Part shown: positions 26,478-35,034 of the stretch, piece after piece
How the letters are laid out: the number at the start of each line of letters is the position of its first letter
How positions within the stretch are numbered: position 1 is the first letter of the stretch
Assembly (NCBI RefSeq): GCF_024171405.1
Contig: NZ_JALJZT010000003.1
Location: 1 to 64,000, forward strand
Reading direction: 5' to 3'
DNA: 64,000 nucleotides
Source of the DNA: Qipengyuania citrea
GTDB taxonomy: Bacteria > Pseudomonadota > Alphaproteobacteria > Sphingomonadales > Sphingomonadaceae
The notes under the pieces: generated by a model
What the model was told of the DNA's origin: nothing
The model's database searches: none
Seen by the model: only the letters and a program-made list of their open reading frames with translations
Made by a program: the position numbers and the translations under genes

Positions 26478-27146
26478 CTAGCGGCAGTAGTTCCCGCTGC
26501 CATATTCCAGGTGAAAATGGTCCTCATGGGCCCGGTTGTAGTCGGGGCCCAGTACCGTGCCGAACCGCTTGCAGGCGCTGCGGTGAATGACGCGCAGGAA
26601 TTCACGCTCGTCCCGTGAGGCGTTCCACCCCGACTGAACCGAAATCCGGCGACCGTCGGCAAGGACGAAGGCGGCGACATCGATCGCCTCGGCGCGCGCA
26701 TGCGCGCTGCGGCGGGCGCTGCCCGCGACATTGCGGCAGGCAAAGCTGCCCATGGTCTCGATCCGCTGGAGCGGGCTGCCGAGGATCTGCTGCGCGGCGC
26801 GATCGACCCCGTAGCGCGCCCAGCCGGCAAAGCTGTTGGCCAGCGGGCAGGCCACGGCACCAAGGTTGGTCACGGTGAATTCGGTGTGATCCCCGCCGAC
26901 GCGTTCGAGCCGGACGCTGTTGGTGGTCGAACAACCGGCGCCGTAGAATTTGTCGGGCAACGGGGCGAAGCGCGAGCCGGTCTGCCCCAGTTCGGCATTG
27001 CACTGGCGCATTTCGGGTCGCGCGGTGCTGACAGGGACGGACCCCGCCTGCCGCGCGACCCTTTCTGCGGGCTTGGAGCCAGGTACCACGCCGCATCCTG
27101 CCAGGCTGAGGAGAAGCAGCAGAGAGAAGGCGGGATGCGGTCGCAT
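26478..27146 (-). CDS. Extensin-like C-terminal domain lipoprotein
   Basis: 222 residues. MRPHPAFSLLLLLSLAGC is a lipoprotein signal. The mature region matches the extensin-like family: QCNAELGQTGSRFAPLPDKF, then GCSTTNSVRLERVGG, and the conserved HARAEAIDVAAFVLADGRR and HEDHFHLEYGSGNYCR. The last two resemble the zinc-site layout of M15-type peptidases, so a periplasmic cell-wall peptidase role is plausible but not shown. It is convergent with the LuxR-type gene, with 21 bases between stops. Confidence 0.85.
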   Translation of the reverse strand: MRPHPAFSLLLLLSLAGCGVVPGSKPAERVARQAGSVPVSTARPEMRQCNAELGQTGSRFAPLPDKFYGAGCSTTNSVRLERVGGDHTEFTVTNLGAVACPLANSFAGWARYGVDRAAQQILGSPLQRIETMGSFACRNVAGSARRSAHARAEAIDVAAFVLADGRRISVQSGWNASRDEREFLRVIHRSACKRFGTVLGPDYNRAHEDHFHLEYGSGNYCR

Positions 27147-27227
27147 ACCCGCGCTTATCTCCCGAACATCCTTAATTCTTCGCTAACGATATGTAGCGGG
27201 GCGCAATTTTCCGGGAGAGGGCGCTGC

Positions 27228-27599
27228 CTATTCGGGTGCGGCGAGCTGCTCCCACAGCTCGATCTTGACCCCGTCGGGATCGAGGATCCAGGCGAACTTG
27301 CCATACCCTTCATCGACATGGCCGAGCACCTCGACCCCCTTTGCCTTCAGCTGCGCGACCATCGCGTCGCAATCGTCGACCCGCAGATTGACCATGAAGC
27401 CGCCGGTGCCGGGCTTGATGTAGCCATCGTCCTTGAAATGGCTGATGAGCGAATAGGGTTTGTCGCCGGTCTCTTCGGACCACTCCAGCTGCGGCCCGTA
27501 TTCGCCGCCGATACCCAGCACGTCGCGGTACCAGGCGCGTGTCGCCGCGGGGTCCTTCACCACGTAAAAGACCCCGCCTAGTCCGGTTACCTTTGCCAT
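27228..27599 (-). CDS. VOC family (glyoxalase/dioxygenase fold) protein
   Basis: 123 residues forming one vicinal-oxygen-chelate domain: LGGVFYVVKDPAATRAWYRD at the start, GFMVNLRVDDCDAMVAQLKA in the middle, and WILDPDGVKIELWEQL at the end with the terminal metal-ligand glutamate position. Family members include glyoxalases, antibiotic-binding proteins and dioxygenases; nothing here identifies the substrate. It lies 24 bases upstream of gamma-glutamyltransferase on the opposite-end side, with the two stops and starts not overlapping. Confidence 0.85.
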   Translation of the reverse strand: MAKVTGLGGVFYVVKDPAATRAWYRDVLGIGGEYGPQLEWSEETGDKPYSLISHFKDDGYIKPGTGGFMVNLRVDDCDAMVAQLKAKGVEVLGHVDEGYGKFAWILDPDGVKIELWEQLAAPE

Positions 27600-27623
27600 G
27601 TCGTTCTCCTTTTCAGGCGACCC

Positions 27624-29420
27624 TCAATACCCTGATGCCTGCCCATCCTTGCGCATTTCGGTCGCGCCGGTCAGCACACCGGTATCCGGATCGCGCGCAA
27701 TCGCCTGGTAGCCGCCGAACATGATACCATTGTCGACCACTTCGACCTTGTGGCCCATGGTGCGCAGCGTGGCGATGGTTTCTGCCGGAATGCCGGGTTC
27801 GACGAACAATGTCCCCAGCGGATCGGCGGCGGGGCCTTCGAGCGCCTCGGTCGGCTGCGGTCCGCCGTCGTGGTTGAAGCGCGCGGCATCGCCTGCTTCC
27901 TGCAGGTTCATGCCGTAATCGACGATATTGACCAGCACCTGCACATGGCCCTGCGGCTGCATGCCGCCGCCCATCAGGCCCAGCGTCATATAGGGCTGGC
28001 CGTCCTTCTTCACGAAGGCGGGAATGATCGTGTGGAAGGGCCGCTTGCCCGGTTCGTAGGCATTGGGATGCGCCGGATCGAGGCTGAACAGTTCGCCCCG
28101 GTCCTGGAACATGAAGCCGGTGCCCGGGGCGACCAGCCCGCCGCCCATGCCGCGATAATTCGACTGGATGAGGCTGACCATCATGCCGTCGCCATCGACC
28201 ACGGTGAGATAGGTGGTGTCGCCTTCACCCTCGAGCTTGGGCGCGACTTCGATTTCGCCGGGCTGGAATTCGGGCGTCGCCTTGGCCGGATCGATCAGCT
28301 TGAAGCGTTCGGCACCATAGTCTTCGGCGAGCAATTGGGCGGGAAGGGCGGCGAAGTCGGGATCGGCATAGAAGCGCGCGACATCGGCATAGGCGAGCCG
28401 CTTGGCTTCGACCATGAAGTGCAGCGCTTCGGGGCTTCCGCGCTCCCACTGCGACAGGTCGATATTCTTGAGGATATTGACCATCTGCAGCGCGGCAAAG
28501 CCTTGGCTGTTGGGCGGCAGTTCGCACAGCTCGTACCCATCCTTGTAGCCGGCGCAGGCGGGCTCGACCCATTCGCTGCGGTGGGCGGCAAAATCCTCGC
28601 GCGTGAAGGCGCTGCCCTGCGCCTGCAGGTAATCGACGAACACATCGGTCAGATCGCCGTCGTAATAGGCATCGCGCCCGTCGCGAGCGATCGCTTCGAG
28701 CGTGTCGGCGAGGTCGGGATTGGTGAAGATTTCGCCCGCCTCGGGGGCTTCGCCATCGGCGAACCAGACCTTGCGCGCATTGCTGAAATCGAACTGGTCC
28801 TCGCGCGCCGAATAGGCCTTGAGCGAGCGGGCCAGATACATGCCGATGACGGGCGCGATCGGGTGGCCTTCGCGCGCGTAGCCGATGGTCGGCGCAAGGT
28901 TTGCCGCCATCGTCCGCTTGCCGAAGCGTTCGTGCATGGCGAACCAGGCATCGACCGTGCCCGGCACGGTGATCGGCAGCGCGCCATAGGGCGGCAGGGC
29001 GTCTGCCCCATCGAGCTTGTCGAGCAGCTGGTCGAGCGTCTGACCCCACGGGCTGCGGCCCGACCCATTGATGCCGTGCAGCTTGCCGGTCGCGGGGTCG
29101 TAGATGATCGCGAACAGATCGCCGCCGATGCCGTTGCCGGTCGGCTCCATCAGCCCCAGCGCGGCATTGGCCGCGATGGCCGCATCGACCGCGCTGCCGC
29201 CGTCCTTGAGCACATCGAGCGCGATCTGCGTGGCGAGCGGGTGTGCGGTGGCCGCCATGCCGTGCTGCGCGATTACCGGGCTGCGTGCCCAGTTCGCGCC
29301 TACGGGCCGCCCGCCGGCGCCGATCTGCTGTTCGATTGCGGGCTGTTCGGCCGTCTCCTGCGCGGTGGCAGGCATGGCGGTCAGGGCGAGGGCGGCTACG
29401 CCCGCCAGTAGTGTTCGCAT
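27624..29420 (-). CDS. ggt: Gamma-glutamyltransferase
   Basis: 598 residues with a signal peptide (MRTLLAGVAALALTAMPATAQ). The proenzyme is normally cut before a catalytic threonine; here the region is GEGDTTYLTVVDGDGMMVSL. Further family marks are GGSAVDAAIAANAALGLMEP, GNGIGGDLFAIIYD and the C-terminal LGLMGGGMQPQGHVQVL. It hydrolyses or transfers gamma-glutamyl groups from glutathione in the periplasm. The ATG at 29420 follows GAGGAG; the long frame upstream runs into putP and was not used. It is downstream of putP in the same direction, 43 bases away. Confidence 0.94.
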   Translation of the reverse strand: MRTLLAGVAALALTAMPATAQETAEQPAIEQQIGAGGRPVGANWARSPVIAQHGMAATAHPLATQIALDVLKDGGSAVDAAIAANAALGLMEPTGNGIGGDLFAIIYDPATGKLHGINGSGRSPWGQTLDQLLDKLDGADALPPYGALPITVPGTVDAWFAMHERFGKRTMAANLAPTIGYAREGHPIAPVIGMYLARSLKAYSAREDQFDFSNARKVWFADGEAPEAGEIFTNPDLADTLEAIARDGRDAYYDGDLTDVFVDYLQAQGSAFTREDFAAHRSEWVEPACAGYKDGYELCELPPNSQGFAALQMVNILKNIDLSQWERGSPEALHFMVEAKRLAYADVARFYADPDFAALPAQLLAEDYGAERFKLIDPAKATPEFQPGEIEVAPKLEGEGDTTYLTVVDGDGMMVSLIQSNYRGMGGGLVAPGTGFMFQDRGELFSLDPAHPNAYEPGKRPFHTIIPAFVKKDGQPYMTLGLMGGGMQPQGHVQVLVNIVDYGMNLQEAGDAARFNHDGGPQPTEALEGPAADPLGTLFVEPGIPAETIATLRTMGHKVEVVDNGIMFGGYQAIARDPDTGVLTGATEMRKDGQASGY

Positions 29421-29463
29421 GTTCGTCGTCTCCTCAATCGGAAGACGGTGTGACGATTGCGCG

Positions 29464-30945
29464 TCAGGCTGGCAAGGGGCGCTCTGCGGTTCCAGCGGTC
29501 GCCTTGCTGACCAGCCAGATGGCGAGCCAAGCAGCGATGAAGCCGGGGACGATCTCGTAAAGGCCCTGGTCCATGCCCGGGAGCGCCGCATTCCAGCCCA
29601 GCGCAATCCATGCGACGACCACTGCGGCGCCGGTGACCAGGCCCGCCACCGCGCCTGCGCCGGTCATCCTGTTCCAGGTCAGCGCGAGGATAATCAGCGG
29701 ACCGAAGGCCGCGCCGAAGCCTGCCCAGGCGTTGGACACCAGTCCCAGCACCTGGCTATCGGGATTGCTCGCGATCACGATCGCGGCAATCGCCACCAGC
29801 GCGACGCAGATCCGTCCGACATTGACGCTCTCGCGCTCGGAGGCATGGCGGCGGAAGAACAGCTTGTAGAAATCCTCGGTCAGCGAGCTCGAGGCCACCA
29901 GCAGCTGCGAGCTGATCGTCGACATGATCGCGGCGAGCAGCGCCGCCAGCAGGAAGCCGGTGATCAGCGGATGGAACAATAGATTGGCGAGCACGATGAA
30001 GATCGTCTCGGGATCGTCCACGACGATGCCGTTGCGTTCGGTAAAGGCGCGGCCGGCAATGCCGATGCCGATCGAGCCGAGCAGCGCCACGCCCATCCAG
30101 GTCATGCCGATATTGCGCGCCGGGCGCACCTTCTCGACCGTGTCGATCGCCATGAAGCGCACGATGATATGCGGCTGGCCGAAATAGCCCAGCCCCCAGG
30201 TCACCGCGCTGATGAACCCGAGCAGGGTGAGGCCTTGCGTGAGGCTGAGGAAGCCTTCGACAGGGACGTCGGTCAGCGACCCGCCCGCACTGCCGCCTTC
30301 GCCGAACATCACCACCAGCGGCATCACCGCCAGCGCGACGACCATGATCAGCCCCTGCACGAAATCGGTCAGGCTGACCGCGAGGAAGCCGCCGACCATG
30401 GTATAGGCGAGCACCACCAGCGCGGTGATCCAGATGCCGACCATGTAATCGCTCATGCCGATACCCCCGAACAGGCCGGCAAAACTGGTTTCGAACAGCT
30501 TGCCACCGCCCACGAGGCCGGCAGCGGTATAGACCGCGAAGAACACCACCACGATCAACGCGGAGATCACGCGCAGCGCGACCGCCTTGTCGGGGAAGCG
30601 ATTGGCGAGGAATTCGGGGATCGTCAGCGCATTGCCATAGCTTTCGGTCTGCGCGCGCAGCCGCGGCGCGACCACGAACCAATTGGCCAGCGCGCCAATG
30701 AACAGCCCGATCCCGATCCACGCTTCGACGAGGCCGCTGGCATAGAGCGCGCCGGGCAGGCCGAGCAGCAGCCAGCCGCTCATGTCAGAGGCGCCGGCGC
30801 TCAGCGCGGCGACCGCAGGTGGCAGGTTGCGTCCGGCGAGCAGATAGCCCTCGCTCGTATCGGTCGAGCGCTTCCACGCCCATAGGCCGATCGCGATCAT
30901 CAGAACAAAATATAAGGCGAGCGAAATATAGGTGCCGGTCTGCAT
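29464..30945 (-). CDS. putP: Sodium/proline symporter
   Basis: 493 residues with about 13 membrane helices, a member of the sodium:solute symporter family. SEGYLLAGRNLPPAVAALSAGASDMSGWLL includes the Na+-site residues typical of PutP, and later GYFGQPHIIVRFMAI and AAIMSTISSQLLVASSSLTEDFYK are PutP-like. It imports proline, perhaps also related amino acids. It is followed by gamma-glutamyltransferase, which suggests use of amino acids from peptide or glutathione breakdown. It starts divergent to an outer-membrane protein gene. Confidence 0.9.
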   Translation of the reverse strand: MQTGTYISLALYFVLMIAIGLWAWKRSTDTSEGYLLAGRNLPPAVAALSAGASDMSGWLLLGLPGALYASGLVEAWIGIGLFIGALANWFVVAPRLRAQTESYGNALTIPEFLANRFPDKAVALRVISALIVVVFFAVYTAAGLVGGGKLFETSFAGLFGGIGMSDYMVGIWITALVVLAYTMVGGFLAVSLTDFVQGLIMVVALAVMPLVVMFGEGGSAGGSLTDVPVEGFLSLTQGLTLLGFISAVTWGLGYFGQPHIIVRFMAIDTVEKVRPARNIGMTWMGVALLGSIGIGIAGRAFTERNGIVVDDPETIFIVLANLLFHPLITGFLLAALLAAIMSTISSQLLVASSSLTEDFYKLFFRRHASERESVNVGRICVALVAIAAIVIASNPDSQVLGLVSNAWAGFGAAFGPLIILALTWNRMTGAGAVAGLVTGAAVVVAWIALGWNAALPGMDQGLYEIVPGFIAAWLAIWLVSKATAGTAERPLPA

Positions 30946-31031
30946 GGGCGAGGCATCTAACAGATGGAAATCGCGCTGGCCACCGGTGCCCCGAAGCGCC
31001 TCTCACGCGGCATTTGGCGGATCTCGCGAGG

Positions 31032-31056
31032 TTGTCGCTGTGACAAAAATGCGACA
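31032..31056. promoter_or_regulatory. Nested inverted repeats in the putP/outer-membrane protein intergenic region
   Basis: TGTCGC (31033-31038) and GCGACA (31051-31056) form a perfect six-base dyad with a 12-base spacer, and TTGTC and GACAA (31032-31046) form a second, overlapping dyad. They lie about 90 bases before the ATG of the outer-membrane protein and 87 bases from the putP start. The 202-base divergent interval has no other gene. It is a candidate binding site for a dimeric regulator of one or both genes. Confidence 0.4.
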
Positions 31057-31147
31057 CGTGCGTTTCATCGCACCGGGGCGCCGGAACGCCTTGCCTCCGC
31101 GAACGTCTTACCCGGCAACAGGGTCCACGTAACTAACAGGATTTTCA

Positions 31148-31993
31148 ATGAAAAAATCAACATTTCTGGCCACCGCGATTTTCGCGGGCGCCTTCGCTCA
31201 GCCAGCTTTCGCACAGGATGCAGAACCCCGCTTCTTCGACGGCTTCTACGTCGGCGGCAGCTTCGGTCTCGACGCAATCGACGATGAAAATGGTGAAGGC
31301 ATCACCTTCGACACCGACGGCGACGGTGAATATGGCGACGGGGTCATCACGACGACCGGCGCCAATGCTTTCAGCCCCGGTTATTGCAACGGCGCCGCCA
31401 ATGGCGCGGAAGCCAGTGACGGCTGCAGCGACGACAAGTCGCGCTACGGCTACGGCATCCGCATCGGCTTCGACCAGCGCATCGGCAATGGTCCGGTAGT
31501 TGCCGGCCTGTTGGTCGAGGGTGCGCTGTCGGAATCGGAAGATTATTCGACCGGTTTCAGCACCACCCCGGCAAGCTACACTTTCGTACGCGGACTGGAC
31601 AAATCGGTCGCTGTGCGTGGTCGCCTCGGCGTTTCGCCCGGCAGCGGCCGCGGCCTGCTCTACGTCACGGGCGGCGTCGCCTATGCCGATATCGATCACG
31701 ATTTCGTCACCACCAACACGGCCAATTCCTTCACCATGACGAATGATGACGATTGGCAGCTGGGTGGCCAGATCGGCGCCGGCGGCGAGCTCTACCTCAC
31801 CGACAACATCTCGTTCGGCCTCGAATATCTCTATTCGCGCTATGATGACGACGATGCCTATGTGCTGGTGGGTGCCGGTACCGCGCCCGCAACCAATCCG
31901 TTCCTGCTCGATTCGGGTGAAACTGCTCTTCGTCCCTCGGATCCGAACCTGAACATCCATTCGATCCGCACGACGCTGAACTTCCGCTTCTGA
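31148..31993 (+). CDS. Outer-membrane beta-barrel protein (OmpW/Opa-like)
   Basis: 281 residues. A signal peptide (MKKSTFLATAIFAGAFAQPAFAQ) precedes FDGFYVGGSFGLDAI, a usual first strand of small barrels. Alternating hydrophobic strands follow (YGYGIRIGFDQRI, VAGLLVEGALS, GLLYVTGGVAYADI, ISFGLEYLYSRYDDDD), and the protein ends TTLNFRF with the terminal Phe needed for barrel assembly. One loop has two cysteines (YCNGAANGAEASDGCSDD) that may form a disulfide. Eight strands seem likely. It may be a structural or porin-like protein; the specific role is unknown. Confidence 0.85.
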   Translation: MKKSTFLATAIFAGAFAQPAFAQDAEPRFFDGFYVGGSFGLDAIDDENGEGITFDTDGDGEYGDGVITTTGANAFSPGYCNGAANGAEASDGCSDDKSRYGYGIRIGFDQRIGNGPVVAGLLVEGALSESEDYSTGFSTTPASYTFVRGLDKSVAVRGRLGVSPGSGRGLLYVTGGVAYADIDHDFVTTNTANSFTMTNDDDWQLGGQIGAGGELYLTDNISFGLEYLYSRYDDDDAYVLVGAGTAPATNPFLLDSGETALRPSDPNLNIHSIRTTLNFRF

Positions 31994-32014
31994 TCGTCGG
32001 ATAGCTTCAAACGG

Positions 32015-32045
32015 AAAGGGCGGTCACATCGTGGCCGCCCTTTTT
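32015..32045 (+). terminator. Rho-independent terminator after the outer-membrane protein
   Basis: AAAGGGCGGTCAC, a three-base loop, then GTGGCCGCCCTTT makes a 13-pair stem with one G-U, followed by a T run on the plus strand. It sits 22 bases after the stop. Its A-rich 5' side could also terminate transcripts from the opposite strand. Confidence 0.85.
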
Positions 32046-32106
32046 GTATCGGGACTGAGGTTTGCTTTGCGTGGCGCGCCCTGCATTGCCGGTTCAATGC
32101 TGCCGA

Positions 32107-33615
32107 TCAGACCCCGCGCCGGTCCAGTTCGCGCATCAGCCGGTCGAACCGTTCCTGCACCACATCGAGCCCGTGCAGCCCGCCATTGATCGCGCGGCGA
32201 TCGTCCTCGAGCCCGGGTGTCGCGGCGAACTTGTCGAGATCGCGCGACTTCCAGTACCAGCCTGCGCCCATGCAACCGCCTTCACGCGTGCGCAGGTAAT
32301 CGGGGATCTTCTCGATCGCCATGCCGATGGATTTGCCGAACTCGGTGCAATTGTGGCGCCCGGTAATCTGCTTGGGCCCGTAGCCGCGGAACCGCCAGCC
32401 ATCGCCGGGTTCGGTATTGCCGAGATTGCGGCGCCCCCACTCGCCGCCATAGAGCAAATTGGCGAGTTCCTCCTGCCGCGCGAGCGACAGCCCGCGTTCG
32501 CCGCGCTTGCGCCCCAGCCGCCGTGCGTCGGCTTCGCTTATCCGGTGGCGGCCGAAGGTCCTCAGCAAGCCGTCGACGCTGTAATTGAGGCTTTCGGTCA
32601 TGCGGGTCAGGCCGCGGCTCTCGACCGCGATATTGGCGAGGAAGCTGCAGATCTCGCGCCGCGTGTCGATGCCATAGCGCAGGCACACGGTCTTGATCGG
32701 CTCGGCCCATTTGGCGAGCTCTTGCGGCGTGTTCTCGGAGAAGGCGAGCTTGAGCAGGCCGACATCGATCTGGTCGATGATCGCCGTGTCGCTCGCCTTG
32801 TTGCCGTCCTTGGCAGGCGGTGTCTGCGGGGGCTTGGCGGGGGCATCGCGCTGGAGATCGAGCATTTCCCAACTGCGCGGACCCACGATGCCGTCGGGCA
32901 CCAACCCGTTGGTGCGCTGCCACGCCCGGATTGCCGCTTCGGTCTGGGGGCCGAAAATACCATCCGTCTGCAGACCGAGCAGCGCCTGGACCGTCTTGAC
33001 CGCATCCGCGCGCATTCCCCGGCGCAGGGTCGGCCGGTCTTGGTCGTCGCTTGCCGCGATCGGCGGCGGGGGTGATTTGCCCGCGAGGATTTCGGCAACC
33101 TGCGAGCGGAACTGCGACATGTCGAACAGCGGATCGGGCTTGCGTCCCGGGGCCCATTCCTTGTGTCCCAGGCACATGTTCGCCTTGGCGCCGATGTGAT
33201 CGAGAATGGCGGCGACACCGCGGCGATAGGCATCCATCTGAATTTCGGGCCAGTCGTCATGCGGCCGTCCGCCGTTTTCGCCCTCGATACCGATCAGGTG
33301 CGTATTGCCGGTATTGCGCAGACCTTCCCAGGCACCCGGTCCGGCATGGTTGGCCCGGCCAGCGGCGACGACATAATAGGTTCCGTCGCGCCCTAGGCCG
33401 AGGTGGCACAGCGGACCCCTGAGGTCGGGCCGCCCATGTATCAGCATGTCGAGCGTGGGCATGTTACCGCCCGCGCGGGTGGCGGTATGGTGGCACAGCA
33501 CCCCGCGCACGGGGCCCATGTCACCGCGTCCGCGGGTGCGCCAGTCGGGTGTTTCGGCGACTTTGAGACCCGCGCGCTCGAGCACCTCGGGCAGCCATGA
33601 CAGAGAATAGCTCAT
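32107..33615 (-). CDS. Three-domain endolysin-like hydrolase (amidase, PG-binding, GH19)
   Basis: 502 residues without a signal peptide. Residues about 33-165 are an N-acetylmuramoyl-L-alanine amidase (Amidase_2) domain with zinc-site candidates His42/43, His90 and His151 (GHKEWAPGRKPDP). Residues about 193-252 are a peptidoglycan-binding repeat (VQALLGLQTDGIFGPQTEAA). Residues about 283-500 are a GH19 lysozyme/chitinase-like domain with Glu332 (ANIAVESRGLTRM) and RFRGYGPKQITGRHN. This is phage-endolysin architecture, but no phage genes are nearby. Its ATG overlaps the stop of the membrane protein upstream (ATGA). Confidence 0.85.
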   Translation of the reverse strand: MSYSLSWLPEVLERAGLKVAETPDWRTRGRGDMGPVRGVLCHHTATRAGGNMPTLDMLIHGRPDLRGPLCHLGLGRDGTYYVVAAGRANHAGPGAWEGLRNTGNTHLIGIEGENGGRPHDDWPEIQMDAYRRGVAAILDHIGAKANMCLGHKEWAPGRKPDPLFDMSQFRSQVAEILAGKSPPPPIAASDDQDRPTLRRGMRADAVKTVQALLGLQTDGIFGPQTEAAIRAWQRTNGLVPDGIVGPRSWEMLDLQRDAPAKPPQTPPAKDGNKASDTAIIDQIDVGLLKLAFSENTPQELAKWAEPIKTVCLRYGIDTRREICSFLANIAVESRGLTRMTESLNYSVDGLLRTFGRHRISEADARRLGRKRGERGLSLARQEELANLLYGGEWGRRNLGNTEPGDGWRFRGYGPKQITGRHNCTEFGKSIGMAIEKIPDYLRTREGGCMGAGWYWKSRDLDKFAATPGLEDDRRAINGGLHGLDVVQERFDRLMRELDRRGV

Positions 33616-34760
33616 CCCTTTGTCCCCTCGAGTCCATCGTCCGGCTGGGCGACGCCGCCCGATGCAGCGGGCAGGTGTTCGTCGCGGGTGAGGTCGTCCT
33701 CGTCGATGTCGAGATCCTCGACGCAGCCGTCCTCGGTTTCGTCGTCGGGGGGGACATCGTCGTCGGCGACTTCACCGGCCGGTGCCGATCCGATCGCGAC
33801 CGCGGCGGACGGCGGTCCAGCCGCGTCGAGATTGGGTTCAGGTTTGCGAAGCACGGGGCTTTCGCCTTCCTGCACGGCCGCCCGCGCCAGCAGGTCGGGG
33901 ACCAGCCGTTCGGCAAAGCCGCCAACAAAGCCGACGATGCCGATGTAAAGCTCGTTCAGTTCATTTGACTTAACCTCGCCAATCCGCAGATTGACGAAGT
34001 CCGACACCACCAGTGCGACCAGCACGGTCCCTGCGATGATGCCGATCGCGACCCGCAGGCCGGCATCCATCCAGTTGTTGACCTTGTTGAGGTCCGGCAG
34101 GACGGTGCGTCCGCGGATGGCGAGGGCAATCGAGAAGAAGCTTCCCAAAGCGCCCGCCATTGCGCCACGCCACAGATCGGTGGCGTCGTCAAAACACCGC
34201 GGGTCGAGCTCAGTGTCGCACAGCAGGGAGCGTGCCGCTGCCGCAGCATTTTCGACATCCGGGACGGTCAGGACCGCAAACAGGATGCTGAACAGGATGA
34301 ACGCAAACGCGATGGTGATGGCGACCAGCAGATATTCGAAGCGCGACCATCCGACGCGTTCCTCGATGACGTCGTCCTTTATCTCCTGCAGCACCGCCCC
34401 GGCGCCCGTCAGATCGCCCTCCAGCGCGACGATGAGCGCATCGCCGATCCGGCGATCGTAGCGCGCTGCCCGCTGGCGGATGCGCGCGCCGTTCCTGCGC
34501 GGAATGATGCCCAGCGTGTGGTATCGATCGGGCTTCTCGCGCCAGTCGTCGATCAGCGCATTGGTTTCGCCGCGCAGGGGTGCGAGCTGCGCCAGCACCT
34601 TGCGCTGTTCATCCGAGACATCGGGCGCGTCGGCGAAGTGGACCATCGCGCGTTCCCTGGTCTGGTAGACCGCATATTCGGGTGGCTTGCGCGAATAGAA
34701 GTGCAGGACGGGATGGCCTGCCGAATCGAGATCGCCGGCCTTGAGATCGGCGACGTTCAC
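33612..34760 (-). CDS. Multi-pass membrane protein coupled to the endolysin-like gene
   Basis: About 382 residues. A soluble, charged N-terminal part (to about 150) is followed by four likely membrane helices (YLLVAITIAFAFILFSILFA; WRGAMAGALGSFFSIALAI; LRVAIGIIAGTVLVALVV; ELYIGIVGFVGGFAERLV) and a very acidic cytoplasmic tail (DDDVPPDDETEDGCVEDLD). I recognise no family. The start is uncertain: GTG at 34760 is used because GC-rich third positions begin about there. TTG at 34811 and ATG at 34646 (with AGGGAA before it) are alternatives. The ATGA overlap suggests it works with the hydrolase, perhaps as holin-like or exporter partner. Confidence 0.6.
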   Translation of the reverse strand: MNVADLKAGDLDSAGHPVLHFYSRKPPEYAVYQTRERAMVHFADAPDVSDEQRKVLAQLAPLRGETNALIDDWREKPDRYHTLGIIPRRNGARIRQRAARYDRRIGDALIVALEGDLTGAGAVLQEIKDDVIEERVGWSRFEYLLVAITIAFAFILFSILFAVLTVPDVENAAAAARSLLCDTELDPRCFDDATDLWRGAMAGALGSFFSIALAIRGRTVLPDLNKVNNWMDAGLRVAIGIIAGTVLVALVVSDFVNLRIGEVKSNELNELYIGIVGFVGGFAERLVPDLLARAAVQEGESPVLRKPEPNLDAAGPPSAAVAIGSAPAGEVADDDVPPDDETEDGCVEDLDIDEDDLTRDEHLPAASGGVAQPDDGLEGTKG

Positions 34761-34976
34761 CGTGCGGGCCGCATTGATAACGGGCAGATAGCCATGGCTT
34801 CGATCCCCCAATCGACGACGATGGCAAGCGCAGCAGGCTTTCGGGCCTTGCTTGCCGTAGGTGAGCGATCCGGTGGTTCTTATGTCTGGCGTGTGTTGGC
34901 CCAAGGCTACGCCGCGTGCACGGGCATTGATTGTATATTTTGGCGTAGAAGCCGTTCGGGCGCAGGGCGCAGCACG

Positions 34977-35007
34977 AAAAAGGGGCCGCAAATCATCCGG
35001 CCCCTTT
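34977..35007 (-). terminator. Rho-independent terminator after typA
   Basis: On the minus strand AAAGGGGCCG, a nine-base loop and CGGCCCCTTT form a perfect ten-pair stem, followed by a T run. It lies 28 bases past the typA stop. The 274 bases between typA and the membrane protein start otherwise hold only a possible promoter, with TATACA at about 34937-34932 on the minus strand. Confidence 0.85.
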
Positions 35008-35034
35008 CGTATCTGGTCAGCTGTCGGCGGGTGA

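Noticed and set aside
32107-34760. A prophage around the endolysin-like gene
   Set aside because: No integrase, portal, capsid, tail or repressor gene lies within reach; flanking genes are housekeeping.
34820-34840. CxxCH-like haem motif (CCACH) in the extended frame of the membrane protein
   Set aside because: It lies upstream of the likely start codon and in sequence with weaker codon bias, so it is probably not translated.
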